NCBI RefSeq assembly: GCF_041714655.1
Contig: NZ_CP168219.1
Location: 2,914,001 to 2,978,000 of the forward strand
Direction of reading: 5' to 3'
Length of the DNA: 64,000 nt
Origin: Pseudoroseicyclus_A sp041714655
GTDB lineage: Bacteria; Pseudomonadota; Alphaproteobacteria; Rhodobacterales; Rhodobacteraceae
The stretch's first letter is position 1; the number at the start of each line of letters is the position of its first letter. A model generated the notes under the pieces. The model saw only the letters and a program-made list of their open reading frames with translations. It was not told where the DNA came from and did not search any database. A program made the translations under genes and the position numbers. This document shows positions 16,720 through 25,260 of the stretch, piece after piece.

Positions 16720-17469
16720 TTACCCCAGGCCCAATGCCGCCTCGATGCGCGGCATCGCCGCCGCGAAGGCCGCCGCCTCGCGGTGCCAATAGGCAAAATG
16801 CCCACCCTTCATCAGCCGCGCCGCCGGTTGCGGCCCGAGTGCGGCGGCGGCGCGGGCGGGGTCGGCCATGCGGGTGAGGACGGCGTGGATTTCGGAGACG
16901 AGCCCCGCATCGGTCGGGGCGCCATAGGCCGCGCAGAGGAGGCGGAGGCGGGGGAGACCGGCAGTGATCGCGGCCTCGGTCTCCGCCGCCTTGTCCGATG
17001 CGAGCGCGAGGGGCGCCATCCACCAGGCCAGGTACGCGAGGTCGGTGACTCGTGCGCCGGGGCCGGAGAGGTCGAAATCCACCACGCCGGTCGGCACGCC
17101 GCTCTCCCACATCAGGTTGTAGGGCGCGAAATCGTGGTGGCAGATGACCTCCGCCCGGCGCGGGTCGGCCATCGGCCAGTCCTCCGGCGCGCCGAAATCG
17201 AAGCCCGCCGAGGCGTCATGCAGCCGGCGGAGGAGGCGCCCCGCGGCGGCCACGGCATCCTCCCCCGGCGCCTCCGGCGGCGGCCCGCCGGGCAGGAGGC
17301 TCAGCACCTCCTCGCCCGCGTCGATGCCGATGAGCCGGGGGACGCCGGGCGTCCCGTCCAGATGCCTCAGCCAGCGGTGCACCGCCGCCCGCCGCGGCCC
17401 GAGCGAGCGGCGCACCGTCTCGCCCTCCCGCCGGACGGCGCTAGTATTGCCGCCGAGATCCTCGCTCAT
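16720..17469 (-). CDS. phosphotransferase of the aminoglycoside/choline kinase fold
   Basis: 249 residues. The catalytic Brenner motif is visible as CHHDFAPYNLMW and the metal-binding DFG-like site as GVVDFDLSGPG. The N-lobe is short, so part of the ATP-binding lobe is reduced compared with full APH enzymes. The substrate is unknown: a small alcohol, amino sugar or metabolite. Its ATG overlaps the glcF stop codon by four bases, so it is translated with the glycolate oxidase genes, though a role in glycolate metabolism is only inferred from position. The start at 17469 (MSEDLGGN) was selected for this coupling. Confidence 0.78.
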   Translation of the reverse strand: MSEDLGGNTSAVRREGETVRRSLGPRRAAVHRWLRHLDGTPGVPRLIGIDAGEEVLSLLPGGPPPEAPGEDAVAAAGRLLRRLHDASAGFDFGAPEDWPMADPRRAEVICHHDFAPYNLMWESGVPTGVVDFDLSGPGARVTDLAYLAWWMAPLALASDKAAETEAAITAGLPRLRLLCAAYGAPTDAGLVSEIHAVLTRMADPARAAAALGPQPAARLMKGGHFAYWHREAAAFAAAMPRIEAALGLG

Positions 17470-18839
17470 CCAGGCCCCGCGCCCAGCGCCGCCGGGCGCG
17501 GCCCGCCCGTCGCCCAGTCGAGCAGCTCGACCGTATGCACCACCGGCACCCCGGCCGCGCTGCCGATCTGCATCATGCAGCCGATGTTGCCGGCGGCGAT
17601 GACATCGGGCCGCCTGGCGCGGAGCGTCTCGACCTTGCGGGCCTTCAGTTCGGCGGAGATCGCCGGCTGCATCAGGTTGTACGTCCCCGCCGAGCCGCAG
17701 CAGAGGTGACTGTCCGCCGGCTCGACCACCTCGAAGCCGGCGGCGGCAAGGAGCCCCTTCGGCGGCGCCTTCACCTTCTGCCCGTGCTGCAGCGAGCAGG
17801 CGGCGTGATAGGCGACCCGCAGCCCCTCCGGCCCGGCGGGCGGCCCCGCCACGCCGGGCTCCCGCCCGTCCACCCCGGCCACGCCGGCCCGGGCCGTCTG
17901 CACCGTCCGCGCCTCCGCCACCGGCATCAGCTCGGCGAGAAGCTCCGTCACGTCGCGGGCCAGCGCCGCCACCTCGGCCGCCTCTTTCGCCAGCTCGCCC
18001 CCGGCGAACATGTGCCCATAATCCTTCACCGTCGTGCCGCAGCCGGAGGTGTTGATGACCACCGCGTCGAGCCCCTCGCCCGCCATCTCCGCCGACCAGG
18101 CGCGGATGTTGCGGGCGGCGGAGCGCCTGGCCTCGCCGTCCTTCCCCATGTGGTGGGTCAGCGCCCCGCAGCATCCGGCCCCCTTCGCCACGACCACCTC
18201 GCAGCCGAGCCGCCTGAGGAGCCGGATCGTGGCGTCGTTGATGTCGGTGTTGAGCGCCCTTTGCGCGCAGCCGGTCATCAGCGCCACCCGGCGCCGGCGG
18301 ACCCCCTCCGCCGGGAAGACCTGCGCATCGTCGTTGCGGCTGACGGGGGGGAGGCGCTTCGGCGCCATCTCGACCATGGCGCGGAGCCGCGCATCGGGCA
18401 GGAGCCGCCGGACCGGCCGCGCCAGCTTCGCCGCAAGCAGCGCGGCGCGGAAGCGCGTCGGATAGGGCAGCACCTTCGCCAGCACGAAGCGGAGCGTCCG
18501 CTCCGGCCAGGGCCGCCGGTAGCGCGCCTCGATATAGGCGCGGGCGTGGTCGACGAGATGCATGTAATGCACCCCGGACGGGCAGGTGGTCATGCAGGCG
18601 AGGCAGCTCAGGCAGCGGTCGATATGGAGGACCGTCTTGGCATCGGGCTCGCGTTCGTTCTCCAGCATGTCCTTCATCAGGTAGATGCGGCCGCGGGGGG
18701 AATCGAGCTCGTCGCCGAGCACCTGATAGGTCGGGCAGGTCGCCGTGCAGAAGCCGCAATGGACGCAGGCGCGCAGGATCTCGTTGGCCCGGGCGGTGCC
18801 GGGATCCTGAAGCTGCTCTGGGGTGAAGGTGGTTTGCAT
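17466..18839 (-). CDS. glcF: glycolate oxidase iron-sulfur subunit GlcF
   Basis: 457 residues. Two 4Fe-4S ferredoxin motifs, CVHCGFCTATCP (C25, C28, C31, C35) and CLSCLACMTTCP (C76, C79, C82, C86), are followed by two CCG-domain motifs, GAGCCGALTHH and HLCCGSAGTYN. It passes electrons from the FAD subunits GlcD/GlcE to the respiratory chain during oxidation of glycolate to glyoxylate, peripheral to the inner membrane. Third gene of glcDEF, overlapping glcE by one base and the downstream kinase by four. Full length for the family. Confidence 0.93.
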   Translation of the reverse strand: MQTTFTPEQLQDPGTARANEILRACVHCGFCTATCPTYQVLGDELDSPRGRIYLMKDMLENEREPDAKTVLHIDRCLSCLACMTTCPSGVHYMHLVDHARAYIEARYRRPWPERTLRFVLAKVLPYPTRFRAALLAAKLARPVRRLLPDARLRAMVEMAPKRLPPVSRNDDAQVFPAEGVRRRRVALMTGCAQRALNTDINDATIRLLRRLGCEVVVAKGAGCCGALTHHMGKDGEARRSAARNIRAWSAEMAGEGLDAVVINTSGCGTTVKDYGHMFAGGELAKEAAEVAALARDVTELLAELMPVAEARTVQTARAGVAGVDGREPGVAGPPAGPEGLRVAYHAACSLQHGQKVKAPPKGLLAAAGFEVVEPADSHLCCGSAGTYNLMQPAISAELKARKVETLRARRPDVIAAGNIGCMMQIGSAAGVPVVHTVELLDWATGGPRPAALGAGPG

Positions 18840-19876
18840 CAGAGGCTCCCGAAAAGGCCGCGCGGGTCGAACCGCGCCTTGAGCCCGGCGGAGAGGGCGG
18901 CGACGGCCGGCGCCTCGGCGCTGCGGGCCGCCCCGCCGCGGACGCAGGTCGCATGGCCGCCCGCCTTCGCCACCTCGCCGAGAAGCGCCTCCCCCGGCGC
19001 CCTCAGCCAGAGGAGCCCGCCGCCCCAGTCGATCACCGCCTCCGGCCCGCCGAGCGCCGCGAGCAGCCCCTCCGCCCGCGAGGGCCGGAGGTGCACGCGC
19101 CAGACCTCTCCCGCGAGCCCGTGAAAGGGGCCGACGTCGCGCACCTGCCGCCAGAGCGCCCGGCTCTCCTCCTCCGCCGCCACCCGCCAGTCCCCGCCGA
19201 GGCGCGAGGCGAGCGCGCCCTGCCGATAGGCGACGGAAGCCTCGAGCCCCTCGAGCCTCAGGAGCGTCTCGCCCCCCATCACCGCCGCCCCCGTCACCTC
19301 GAAGGGCGTGCCCAGCCCCGCCGCCAGCACCGGCACCCCGCCGCCGCCCACCAGCGTCACCTCCGTCTCCGGCACCGGCAGCACCTTCAGGGCGACCTCG
19401 GTGATCGCCCCGAGCCGGCCCCGGCTGCCGCAGAAGAGCTTCGGCAGGTCATAGCCGGTGACGTTCTTCATGACGCGCCCGCCGGCCTTCAGCACCCGGC
19501 CGCCGCCGTCCACCACGCGGAGCCCCAGGCAGAAGTCTCGCGCCGCCCCGGCGACCACCCGCCGCGGGCCGGAGACATTGCCGGCCATCACCCCGCCGAT
19601 CGTGGGCTCGCCGGAGGTCCCGAGGAGCCCCCGATGATCCATCGGCTCGAAGGCCAGCCGCTGTCCCTCGCCGGCCAGAAGCGCCTCCACCTCGGCGAGC
19701 GGCGTCCCGGCGCCCGCCACCAGCGTCAGCGCGCCCGGCTCGTAGAGCCTGACGCCGGCGAGCCCGGCGAGGCTCAGCCGCTCCCCCTCCGCCGCCATGC
19801 CCCGCGTGAAGCCGCCGCCCAGCGCCAGCGGCGCATTGGCCCCGGCGATCCGCTCCGCCAGCTCCTGCTCCTCCAT
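18839..19876 (-). CDS. glcE: glycolate oxidase FAD-binding subunit GlcE
   Basis: 345 residues. An abbreviated FAD_binding_4 domain: ALGGGFTRG, VAGAGTPLAEVEALLA, GGVMAGNVSGPRRV, and GGRVMKNVTGYDLPKLFCGSRGRLG (the hallmark GYDL region). It forms the heterotrimer with GlcD and GlcF. The start codon at 19876 lies inside a copy of the CATCT/GGGGG repeat (its CAT is the complement of the ATG), so the repeat supplies the translation start region, and an upstream ribosome-binding site is poor. Eleven bases separate it from the glcD stop. An ORF of 802 codons through this frame into glcD is a shadow. Confidence 0.9.
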   Translation of the reverse strand: MEEQELAERIAGANAPLALGGGFTRGMAAEGERLSLAGLAGVRLYEPGALTLVAGAGTPLAEVEALLAGEGQRLAFEPMDHRGLLGTSGEPTIGGVMAGNVSGPRRVVAGAARDFCLGLRVVDGGGRVLKAGGRVMKNVTGYDLPKLFCGSRGRLGAITEVALKVLPVPETEVTLVGGGGVPVLAAGLGTPFEVTGAAVMGGETLLRLEGLEASVAYRQGALASRLGGDWRVAAEEESRALWRQVRDVGPFHGLAGEVWRVHLRPSRAEGLLAALGGPEAVIDWGGGLLWLRAPGEALLGEVAKAGGHATCVRGGAARSAEAPAVAALSAGLKARFDPRGLFGSL

Positions 19877-19945
19877 CTCGCTTTTCCTCAAATACCGCGG
19901 GGGGAGTCGGCCCGCAGGGGCCGGCGGGGGGCAGCGCCCCCCATC
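19873..19945 (+). repeat. CATCT/GGGGG intergenic repeat, copy 2, at the glcD/glcE junction
   Basis: CATCTCGCTTTTCCTCAAATACC is followed by CGGGGGGAGTC, a GC-rich stem and GGGGGGCAGCGCCCCCC. It provides the start codon of glcE (complement of CAT) and encodes the last 20 or so residues of GlcD (RRMGGAAPRRPLRADSPRGI). The repeat thus appears to have inserted at, or grown across, a gene junction inside an operon. Confidence 0.7.
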
Positions 19946-21366
19946 CTCCGCCCTTCGGATATGGCGAGCGGGAACACCTTGGCGGGGTTCAGAAGCCAGC
20001 CGGGATCGAAGACATCCTTCACCGCCATCTGCGCCTCCAGATCCTCCGCCGCGAACTGCACCTCCATGAGGTCCCGCTTCTCGACGCCCACTCCGTGCTC
20101 GCCCGAGAGGCACCCTCCGGCCTCGACGCAGAGCGTCAGGATCTCTGCGCCGAGCGCCTCCGCCTCTTCGAGCTGGCCCGGCGCATTGGCGTCGAAGAGG
20201 ATCAGCGGATGCATGTTCCCGTCCCCGGCGTGGAAGACATTGGCCACCTTCAGCCCCCGCGCCGCCGAGAGCTCGCTGATGCGGCGGAGCACCATCGGCA
20301 GCTCCGAGACCGGGATCGTGCCGTCGAGGCAGAGGTAGTCGCCGAGCTGGCCCATGGCCCCGAAGGCGCTCTTCCGCCCCGCCCAGATGCGCGCCGCCTC
20401 GCCCGCATCGGCGGCCTCCCTCAGCTCCACCGGGTCGAAGCCCCGCGCGATCCCGGCGATCTTCGCCAGCTGTGCGTCGATCTCCGCCGGGGAGCCCTCG
20501 ACCTCGACGATGAGCAGCGCCTCGCACATCGGATAGCCGGCGCCGGAGAAGGCCTCCGTCGCCTCGATGCAGGGGCGGTCCATGAGTTCGATGGCGACGG
20601 GCAGGAGCCCCGCCCGGATGATGGCCGAGACGCAGGCGCCCGCGACCTCGGAGCTGTCGAAGCCGATCAGCACCGGCCGCGCCCCCTCGGGCTTCGGCAG
20701 GATGCGGAGCCAGGCCTCCGTCACCACGCCGAGCTGGCCCTCCGAGCCGCAGACGAGGCCCAACAGGTCGAGCCCGCCGGCATCCATCCAGGGCCCGCCG
20801 ATCTCCACCACCTCGCCCGCCATCGTGACCATCGTCACGCCGAGGAGGTTGTTGGTCGTCACCCCGTATTTCAGGCAATGCGCCCCGCCGGAATTCATGG
20901 CGATATTGCCGGCGATGGCGCAGGCGAGCTGGCTCGAGGGGTCGGGGGCGTAGAAGAAGCCCGCCTCCTCCACCGCGCCGGTGACGGAGAGGTTCGTCCG
21001 CCCCGCCTCCACCCGGATCACCCGGTCGGCATAGTCGACCTCCAGCACCTTCGTCATCCGGGCGAGGCCGAGGATCACGCTGTCCGCCGTCGGCAGCGCC
21101 CCGCCCGCGAGCGACGTGCCGGAGCCGCGGGGGACGACCGGCACGCCCTCCTCCGCGCAGACCTTGAGCGCCGCCGCCACCTCGGCCGTCGTCCGCGGCA
21201 GGAGCGCGGCGAGCGGCGGGCAGCGATAGGCGGTCAGCGCGTCGCATTCATAGGCGCGGAGCTCCACGGGGTCGGAGATCACCGCCCCCGGCACCGCCGC
21301 CTCCAGCCGGGCGACGATCTCGGCCTTGCGCGCGATCAGCGCGGCATCGGGCTTGGGCATCTGCAT
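19888..21366 (-). CDS. glcD: glycolate oxidase FAD-linked subunit GlcD
   Basis: 492 residues. FAD-binding motif VVPRGSGTSLAGGALPTADSVILGL (about 82-106), AIAGNIAMNSGGAHCLKYG, GSEGQLGVVTEAWLRILP, then the C-terminal oxidase domain with VFHAGDGNMHPLILFD and GEHGVGVEKRDLM. It is the catalytic subunit oxidising glycolate (and D-lactate-like acids). First gene of the leftward glcDEF operon. The natural end of the family is near FDPGWLLNPAKVFP; beyond it the chain runs about 30 residues, the last part encoded by a repeat element, and this tail is probably unstructured. Confidence 0.93.
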   Translation of the reverse strand: MQMPKPDAALIARKAEIVARLEAAVPGAVISDPVELRAYECDALTAYRCPPLAALLPRTTAEVAAALKVCAEEGVPVVPRGSGTSLAGGALPTADSVILGLARMTKVLEVDYADRVIRVEAGRTNLSVTGAVEEAGFFYAPDPSSQLACAIAGNIAMNSGGAHCLKYGVTTNNLLGVTMVTMAGEVVEIGGPWMDAGGLDLLGLVCGSEGQLGVVTEAWLRILPKPEGARPVLIGFDSSEVAGACVSAIIRAGLLPVAIELMDRPCIEATEAFSGAGYPMCEALLIVEVEGSPAEIDAQLAKIAGIARGFDPVELREAADAGEAARIWAGRKSAFGAMGQLGDYLCLDGTIPVSELPMVLRRISELSAARGLKVANVFHAGDGNMHPLILFDANAPGQLEEAEALGAEILTLCVEAGGCLSGEHGVGVEKRDLMEVQFAAEDLEAQMAVKDVFDPGWLLNPAKVFPLAISEGRRMGGAAPRRPLRADSPRGI

Positions 21367-21562
21367 GTCGGGCCTCCCTCAGACCCCGAAGGCTAGGCGC
21401 GCCGGCAGGCGGCGGCAAGCGAGACGCGCCCCGAAGGGAGCGGCGAGCGACGTCAGAGCCGCTTGCGCCCCGCCGCCGCCTGCCGTCAACTGCACGCATG
21501 GAACACGCCCTCCGCCGAGACCCCGCCCCGATCCCCCGCTGCCAGGGAGCAATCCCCCGGTG

Positions 21563-22279
21563 ATGCATGTCGAGACAGCCCTCGCCCTCACGACGCCCTG
21601 GGACCTCGCGGCCCTCGCCTTCCTGGCGCTCGCCTGGCTGGCCATCGGCTGGCGGATCGAGCATCCTGGGCGCACGCCCTCCGTCACCGTCCTGATGGCC
21701 GATTACCGGCGCGACTGGATGCGGCAATACGCGGCCCGCGACAATCGCATCTTCGATGCGCAGCTCCTCGGCACGCTCCGGCAGGGCACCAGCTTCTTCG
21801 CCTCCACCTCGCTTCTCGCCATCGGCGCCGTGCTCGCCGTCGTCGGCAACACCGCGCCCTTGCAGAGCGTCGCCGAAGATCTCGGCGGCGGCCCGGCCCC
21901 GGCGCTCGTGTGGCAAATGAAGCTCCTCGTCGTCGCGCTCTTCCTCGCGCAGGCCTTCCTGAAATTCGTCTGGTCGCACCGACTCTTCGGCTATTGCGCC
22001 GTGGTCATGGGCGCCGTCCCGGCCCCCGGCGAGCCCGGGGGAGAGGCGCGCGCCGGCCAGGCGGCCGAGCTCAACATCCGCGCGGCGTGGAACTTCAACC
22101 GCGGGTTGCGCGCCATGTATTTCGCCCTCGCCGCCACCGCCTGGCTGCTTGGCGCCGCGGCGCTGGCTTTGGCCATCGCGCTGACAGTCTGGGTGCTCTG
22201 GTCGCGCGAATTCGCCTCGCAGTCGCGCAAGCTCCTTCAGCGGGAAAACCCCATGGCTCCGCGCGCCCCCTCGCCCTAG
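21563..22279 (+). CDS. DUF599 domain-containing membrane protein
   Basis: 238 residues, about four to five membrane helices (WDLAALAFLALAWLAIGWRI; TSFFASTSLLAIGAVLAVVG; LLVVALFLAQAFLKFVWS; LAATAWLLGAAALALAIAL). DUF599 marks are RRDWMRQYAARDNRIFDAQL, WSHRLFGYC and AAWNFNRGLRAMYFALAA. The function is unknown. The ATG at 21563 follows a weak purine run; longer starts upstream read into non-coding text. It is divergent from glcD and ten bases upstream of the fur-type gene, so the two may be co-transcribed. Confidence 0.8.
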   Translation: MHVETALALTTPWDLAALAFLALAWLAIGWRIEHPGRTPSVTVLMADYRRDWMRQYAARDNRIFDAQLLGTLRQGTSFFASTSLLAIGAVLAVVGNTAPLQSVAEDLGGGPAPALVWQMKLLVVALFLAQAFLKFVWSHRLFGYCAVVMGAVPAPGEPGGEARAGQAAELNIRAAWNFNRGLRAMYFALAATAWLLGAAALALAIALTVWVLWSREFASQSRKLLQRENPMAPRAPSP

Positions 22280-22288
22280 ACTGGCGCC

Positions 22289-22720
22289 ATGACCCGGCCC
22301 GACCGCATCCCGGCCCCTGACGACGCCCATGACGACGCGCTGCGCGCCGCCGGGCTGCGCGTGACGCGCCAGCGCCGCGCCATCATGGCGGCGCTGATGA
22401 GCGCCGATGACCACCCCGACGTGCCCGAACTCCACCGCCGCGTCCGCGCCGAGGAGCCCACCGTCTCGCTCGCCACCGTCTACCGGACCCTCGCCGCGCT
22501 GTCCAAAAAGGGCGTCGTGCAGCGGCTCTCCTTCGAGGGCGAGCCGGCGCGGTTCGAGACCTCGGACGCGCCGCATCACGACCATATCGTCGATCTCGAC
22601 ACGGGCGCCGTCATCGAATTCGTCTCGCCCGAGATCGAGCGCCTGCAACGCGAGATCGCCCGCCGCCACGGCTACGAGATCGTCAGCCACAAGCTGGAGC
22701 TCTATTGCCGCAAGCGCTGA
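22289..22720 (+). CDS. fur: Fur family transcriptional regulator
   Basis: 143 residues with the Fur winged helix (GLRVTRQRRAIMAAL, VSLATVYRTLAAL at about 59-71) and the metal site HHDH at 96-99. The structural-zinc CxxC motifs of E. coli Fur are absent (HHDHIVDLDTG instead of the Cys-containing form), which resembles the alphaproteobacterial Fur/Mur branch that senses manganese or iron. It is clearly not the Irr type and differs from the zinc regulator at 35330. It lies between a DUF599 gene and an ABC transporter, with 128 bases before the latter, so a regulatory link is possible but unproven. Confidence 0.85.
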   Translation: MTRPDRIPAPDDAHDDALRAAGLRVTRQRRAIMAALMSADDHPDVPELHRRVRAEEPTVSLATVYRTLAALSKKGVVQRLSFEGEPARFETSDAPHHDHIVDLDTGAVIEFVSPEIERLQREIARRHGYEIVSHKLELYCRKR

Positions 22721-22848
22721 GCGCCGTTGTTCTTTCCCGCTGCCGAGCCCCGTCGCCGAGCCCCGTTCACGAAACCGGCATCGCCCCGGTCTTGCACCAA
22801 GGCCCGGCCCATGCGCCCTTGGCCCCACGTCCAGCACAAAGGCACGCC

Positions 22849-24054
22849 ATGACCCGTATCGCCCTGCCCCTCGCCCTCTGCCTCCTCCCCCTCGCCGCGC
22901 CGGCCGAGGAGCTCACCGACCTCTCCTGGGAGGAGATCGTGGAAGAGGCCCGGGGCGGCGAGGTGAACTTCTTCCTCTGGGGCGGGGCCGACAACATCAA
23001 CCGCTATGTCAGCGAGTATCTGGGCGGGCTCCTCGCGCCCTATGACATCACGCTGAACCGCGTCGGGCTGACCGACACGACCGAGGCGGTGAATCTGGTC
23101 TTGGGCGAGAAGGCGGCCGGCAACGACGAGGGCGGCGCCGTCGACCTCATCTGGATCAACGGCGAGAACTTCCGCACGATGATGGAGGCCGATCTGGCCT
23201 ATTGCGGCTACACGGGCCTTCTGCCCAACGCGCAATATGTCGACTGGCAGAGCCCCGCCGTCGCCTGGGATTTCGGGCTGGAAACGGCGGGCTGCGAGGT
23301 CCCCTGGTCCGGCGCGCAATTCGCCTTCGCCTATGACAGCGCCCGGATGGACGAGCCGCCCCGCTCGATCGAGGCGATCCTCGACTTCGCCCGCGCGAAC
23401 CCCGGCCAGTTCACCTATCCCGCCCCGCCCGATTTCAACGGCGCCGCCTTCGTGCGCCATGTCTTCTACGAGGTGGCGGGGGGGCCGGAGCCCCTTCTCG
23501 GGCCCTTCGATCGGGAGGTCTTCGACGCCGTGGCGGAAGAGACCTGGGCGCTTCTCAACGATCTGGAGCCCTATCTCTGGCGCGAGGGGCGGACCTATCC
23601 GACCTCGATCACCCAGCTCCAGACGCTCTTCGCCAATGGCGAGGTGGCCCTCAGCTTCGAATACAACCCCAGCCAGTTCGGCGCCGGGGTGGAGGCGGGG
23701 CAATTCCCCGACACGATCCGCAGCTACGGGCTGGAGGGCGGCACGCTCGCCAACACCAGCTTCACGCTCATCCCCTACAATGCCGCCAACAAGGCTGCCG
23801 CGCTCGTCCTGCAGAACCTGATCCTCTCCCCCGAGGCGCAGCTCGAGAAGGCTCGGCCGGAGGTCTGGGGCGCCGCCCCGGTGCTGGTGGAGGAGCGCCT
23901 GCCGGAGGAGATGCAAGCCGCCTTCGCCGCCCTGCCCTCCCACCCCTCGGTGGTGCCTGTCGCCGAGCTCGCCGAGCATGCCCTTCCGGAGCTCTCGGCC
24001 GACTGGATCGCCGCCATCGAGGCCGGCTGGATCGCAAGGGTCGGCAACGAGTGA
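22849..24054 (+). CDS. ABC transporter substrate-binding protein, YnjB type
   Basis: 401 residues with a short Sec signal (ALPLALCLLPLAAPA, cleaved near residue 19). The YnjB pattern is clear: LSWEEIVEEARGGEVNFFLWGG, INRYVSEYL, DLIWINGENFRTMM, VPWSGAQFAFAYDSA, VALSFEYNPSQFG. YnjB systems are annotated in E. coli as thiamine- or sulfate-like ABC transporters of unproven substrate. The start at 22849 was picked because the signal peptide begins there; longer frames upstream overlap the fur stop. Its stop overlaps the first permease start (GTGA). Confidence 0.85.
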   Translation: MTRIALPLALCLLPLAAPAEELTDLSWEEIVEEARGGEVNFFLWGGADNINRYVSEYLGGLLAPYDITLNRVGLTDTTEAVNLVLGEKAAGNDEGGAVDLIWINGENFRTMMEADLAYCGYTGLLPNAQYVDWQSPAVAWDFGLETAGCEVPWSGAQFAFAYDSARMDEPPRSIEAILDFARANPGQFTYPAPPDFNGAAFVRHVFYEVAGGPEPLLGPFDREVFDAVAEETWALLNDLEPYLWREGRTYPTSITQLQTLFANGEVALSFEYNPSQFGAGVEAGQFPDTIRSYGLEGGTLANTSFTLIPYNAANKAAALVLQNLILSPEAQLEKARPEVWGAAPVLVEERLPEEMQAAFAALPSHPSVVPVAELAEHALPELSADWIAAIEAGWIARVGNE

Positions 24055-24944
24055 GGCGGCCCGGGGGGCATCGGGGCGGGCGTCGCGGGGGGCATCCGGG
24101 CCATCTGGGGCGGGCGCCGACGCTCCTCCTCCTCGCGCCCGTGCTCCTCGTCCTCGGGCCGCTCTTCGGCGGCGCGCTGGTCTTCGGCCTGACCCGCAGC
24201 CTCGGCCACATGCCGGAGATCGGCATGACAGGCTGGTCGCTCGCCCCTTGGGCGGCGGTGCTCACCGAGCGCGAGACCTGGCGCGCCCTCGCCCTCTCGC
24301 TCTGGATCGCCAGCGCCGCGACGGCGCTCTCGGCCATCATCGGCACCGCCCTCGCGCTCGGCCTCGCCCGGCCCTTCCGGGGCGCGGCGTTCGCGCGGCT
24401 CCTCGTGCAGGTGAACCTGACGGTGCCGCATCTCCTCGCCGGGGCGGGTGTGCTCCTCCTCCTCTCCGGCTCGGGGTTGGTCTCGCGCCTCGCCGCCGCC
24501 CTCGGCTGGATCGACGCACCCGGCGACTTCCCCGCCCTGGTCTGGGACCGGACGGCCATCGGCGTGATCGCGGCCTATGCGGTGAAGGAGATCCCCTTCA
24601 TCGCGCTCGTCACCCTCGCCGCCCTCGCCGCCCGCGGCCCCGGGCCGGAGGAGGCGGCGCGCAGCCTCGGCGCGACGCCCTGGCAGGCCACACGCCGCAT
24701 CACGCTGCCGGCGCTCGCCCCGACCATCACCGCCGCCTCGGCCATCACCTTCGCCTTCGCCTTCGGCGCCTACGAGCTGCCGGCGCTGCTCGGCGCCTCG
24801 CATCCGCTCGCCCTGCCCGTCCTCGCCTGGCAGGATTACACCGCCACCTCCCTCGCCGCCCGCCCCGAGGCGATGGCGCTGGCGCTCCTGACGGCGCTGA
24901 TCGCCGCAGCGCTCATCGCCCTCATTGCAAAGGTGCGGCAATGA
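24051..24944 (+). CDS. ABC transporter permease, YnjC N-terminal-half type
   Basis: 297 residues. After a basic Gly/Arg-rich N-terminus come membrane helices (LLLLAPVLLVLGPLFGGALVFGL, LALSLWIASAATALSAIIGTALAL and others) and an EAA loop EEAARSLGATPWQATRRITLP. In E. coli the two permease halves are fused in YnjC; here they are separate genes. It starts at GTG overlapping the YnjB-type stop. The partner permease begins 316 bases downstream rather than being coupled, because a repeat-bearing spacer intervenes. Confidence 0.82.
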   Translation: MRRPGGHRGGRRGGHPGHLGRAPTLLLLAPVLLVLGPLFGGALVFGLTRSLGHMPEIGMTGWSLAPWAAVLTERETWRALALSLWIASAATALSAIIGTALALGLARPFRGAAFARLLVQVNLTVPHLLAGAGVLLLLSGSGLVSRLAAALGWIDAPGDFPALVWDRTAIGVIAAYAVKEIPFIALVTLAALAARGPGPEEAARSLGATPWQATRRITLPALAPTITAASAITFAFAFGAYELPALLGASHPLALPVLAWQDYTATSLAARPEAMALALLTALIAAALIALIAKVRQ

Positions 24945-25260
24945 GCGGCGCGGCCGACCGGCGGCACGGCGGGCCGTCCCGGCGCCCGGCAGAGGCCCGG
25001 CCGGCCTCCCCTGCGCATCCTCTTCCGATAGAGGCGGCACAGCGCGCGCCCGGCCGCCCCGTGCCTGCCTCCGCCCGCCGCCCGCCCTCCCCTTCGCGCC
25101 TCTCCGCAGGCCGCCCCGGCGCGGGGGAGACCCCCCAGGCCCTCACGCCCACCCCCCGAGACGGGCACCCCCTCTCCCTCTCGCTTTTCTCCGGATACCC
25201 GCGGTTGTGTGGAGGCTGGCCCCCACTCCCTCCCGTGCCTCCCGCGCCGGACGCCGCGCC
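24945..25260. other. spacer between the two ynj-type permease genes
   Basis: A 316-bp gap inside an otherwise tightly overlapping operon. An ATG at 24941 overlaps the first permease stop (ATGA) and opens a 107-codon Pro/Arg-rich frame that ends with a TGA overlapping the next permease's ATG (25261-25264). The text is low-complexity and is not a familiar protein; it may be a relic junction or a translational bridge. Its right half is repeat copy 3. Confidence 0.5.
25178..25242 (+). repeat. CATCT/GGGGG-type intergenic repeat, copy 3 (diverged)
   Basis: CTTTTCTCCGGATACCCGCGG followed by a TGTGGAGGCTGGCCCCCACTCCCTCCC tract aligns, in opposite orientation, with copy 1 at 16631. The GGGGGC/GCCCCC pair is degenerate. 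It lies inside the ynj-type operon between two permease genes. Confidence 0.55.

Noticed and set aside
14831..17110. Long 759-codon leftward ORF across the capsule adaptor gene
   Set aside because: It is antisense to a clear KpsE-type protein, its amino-acid text is Arg/Gly/Leu-rich nonsense typical of GC-rich shadow frames, and it has no recognisable domain.
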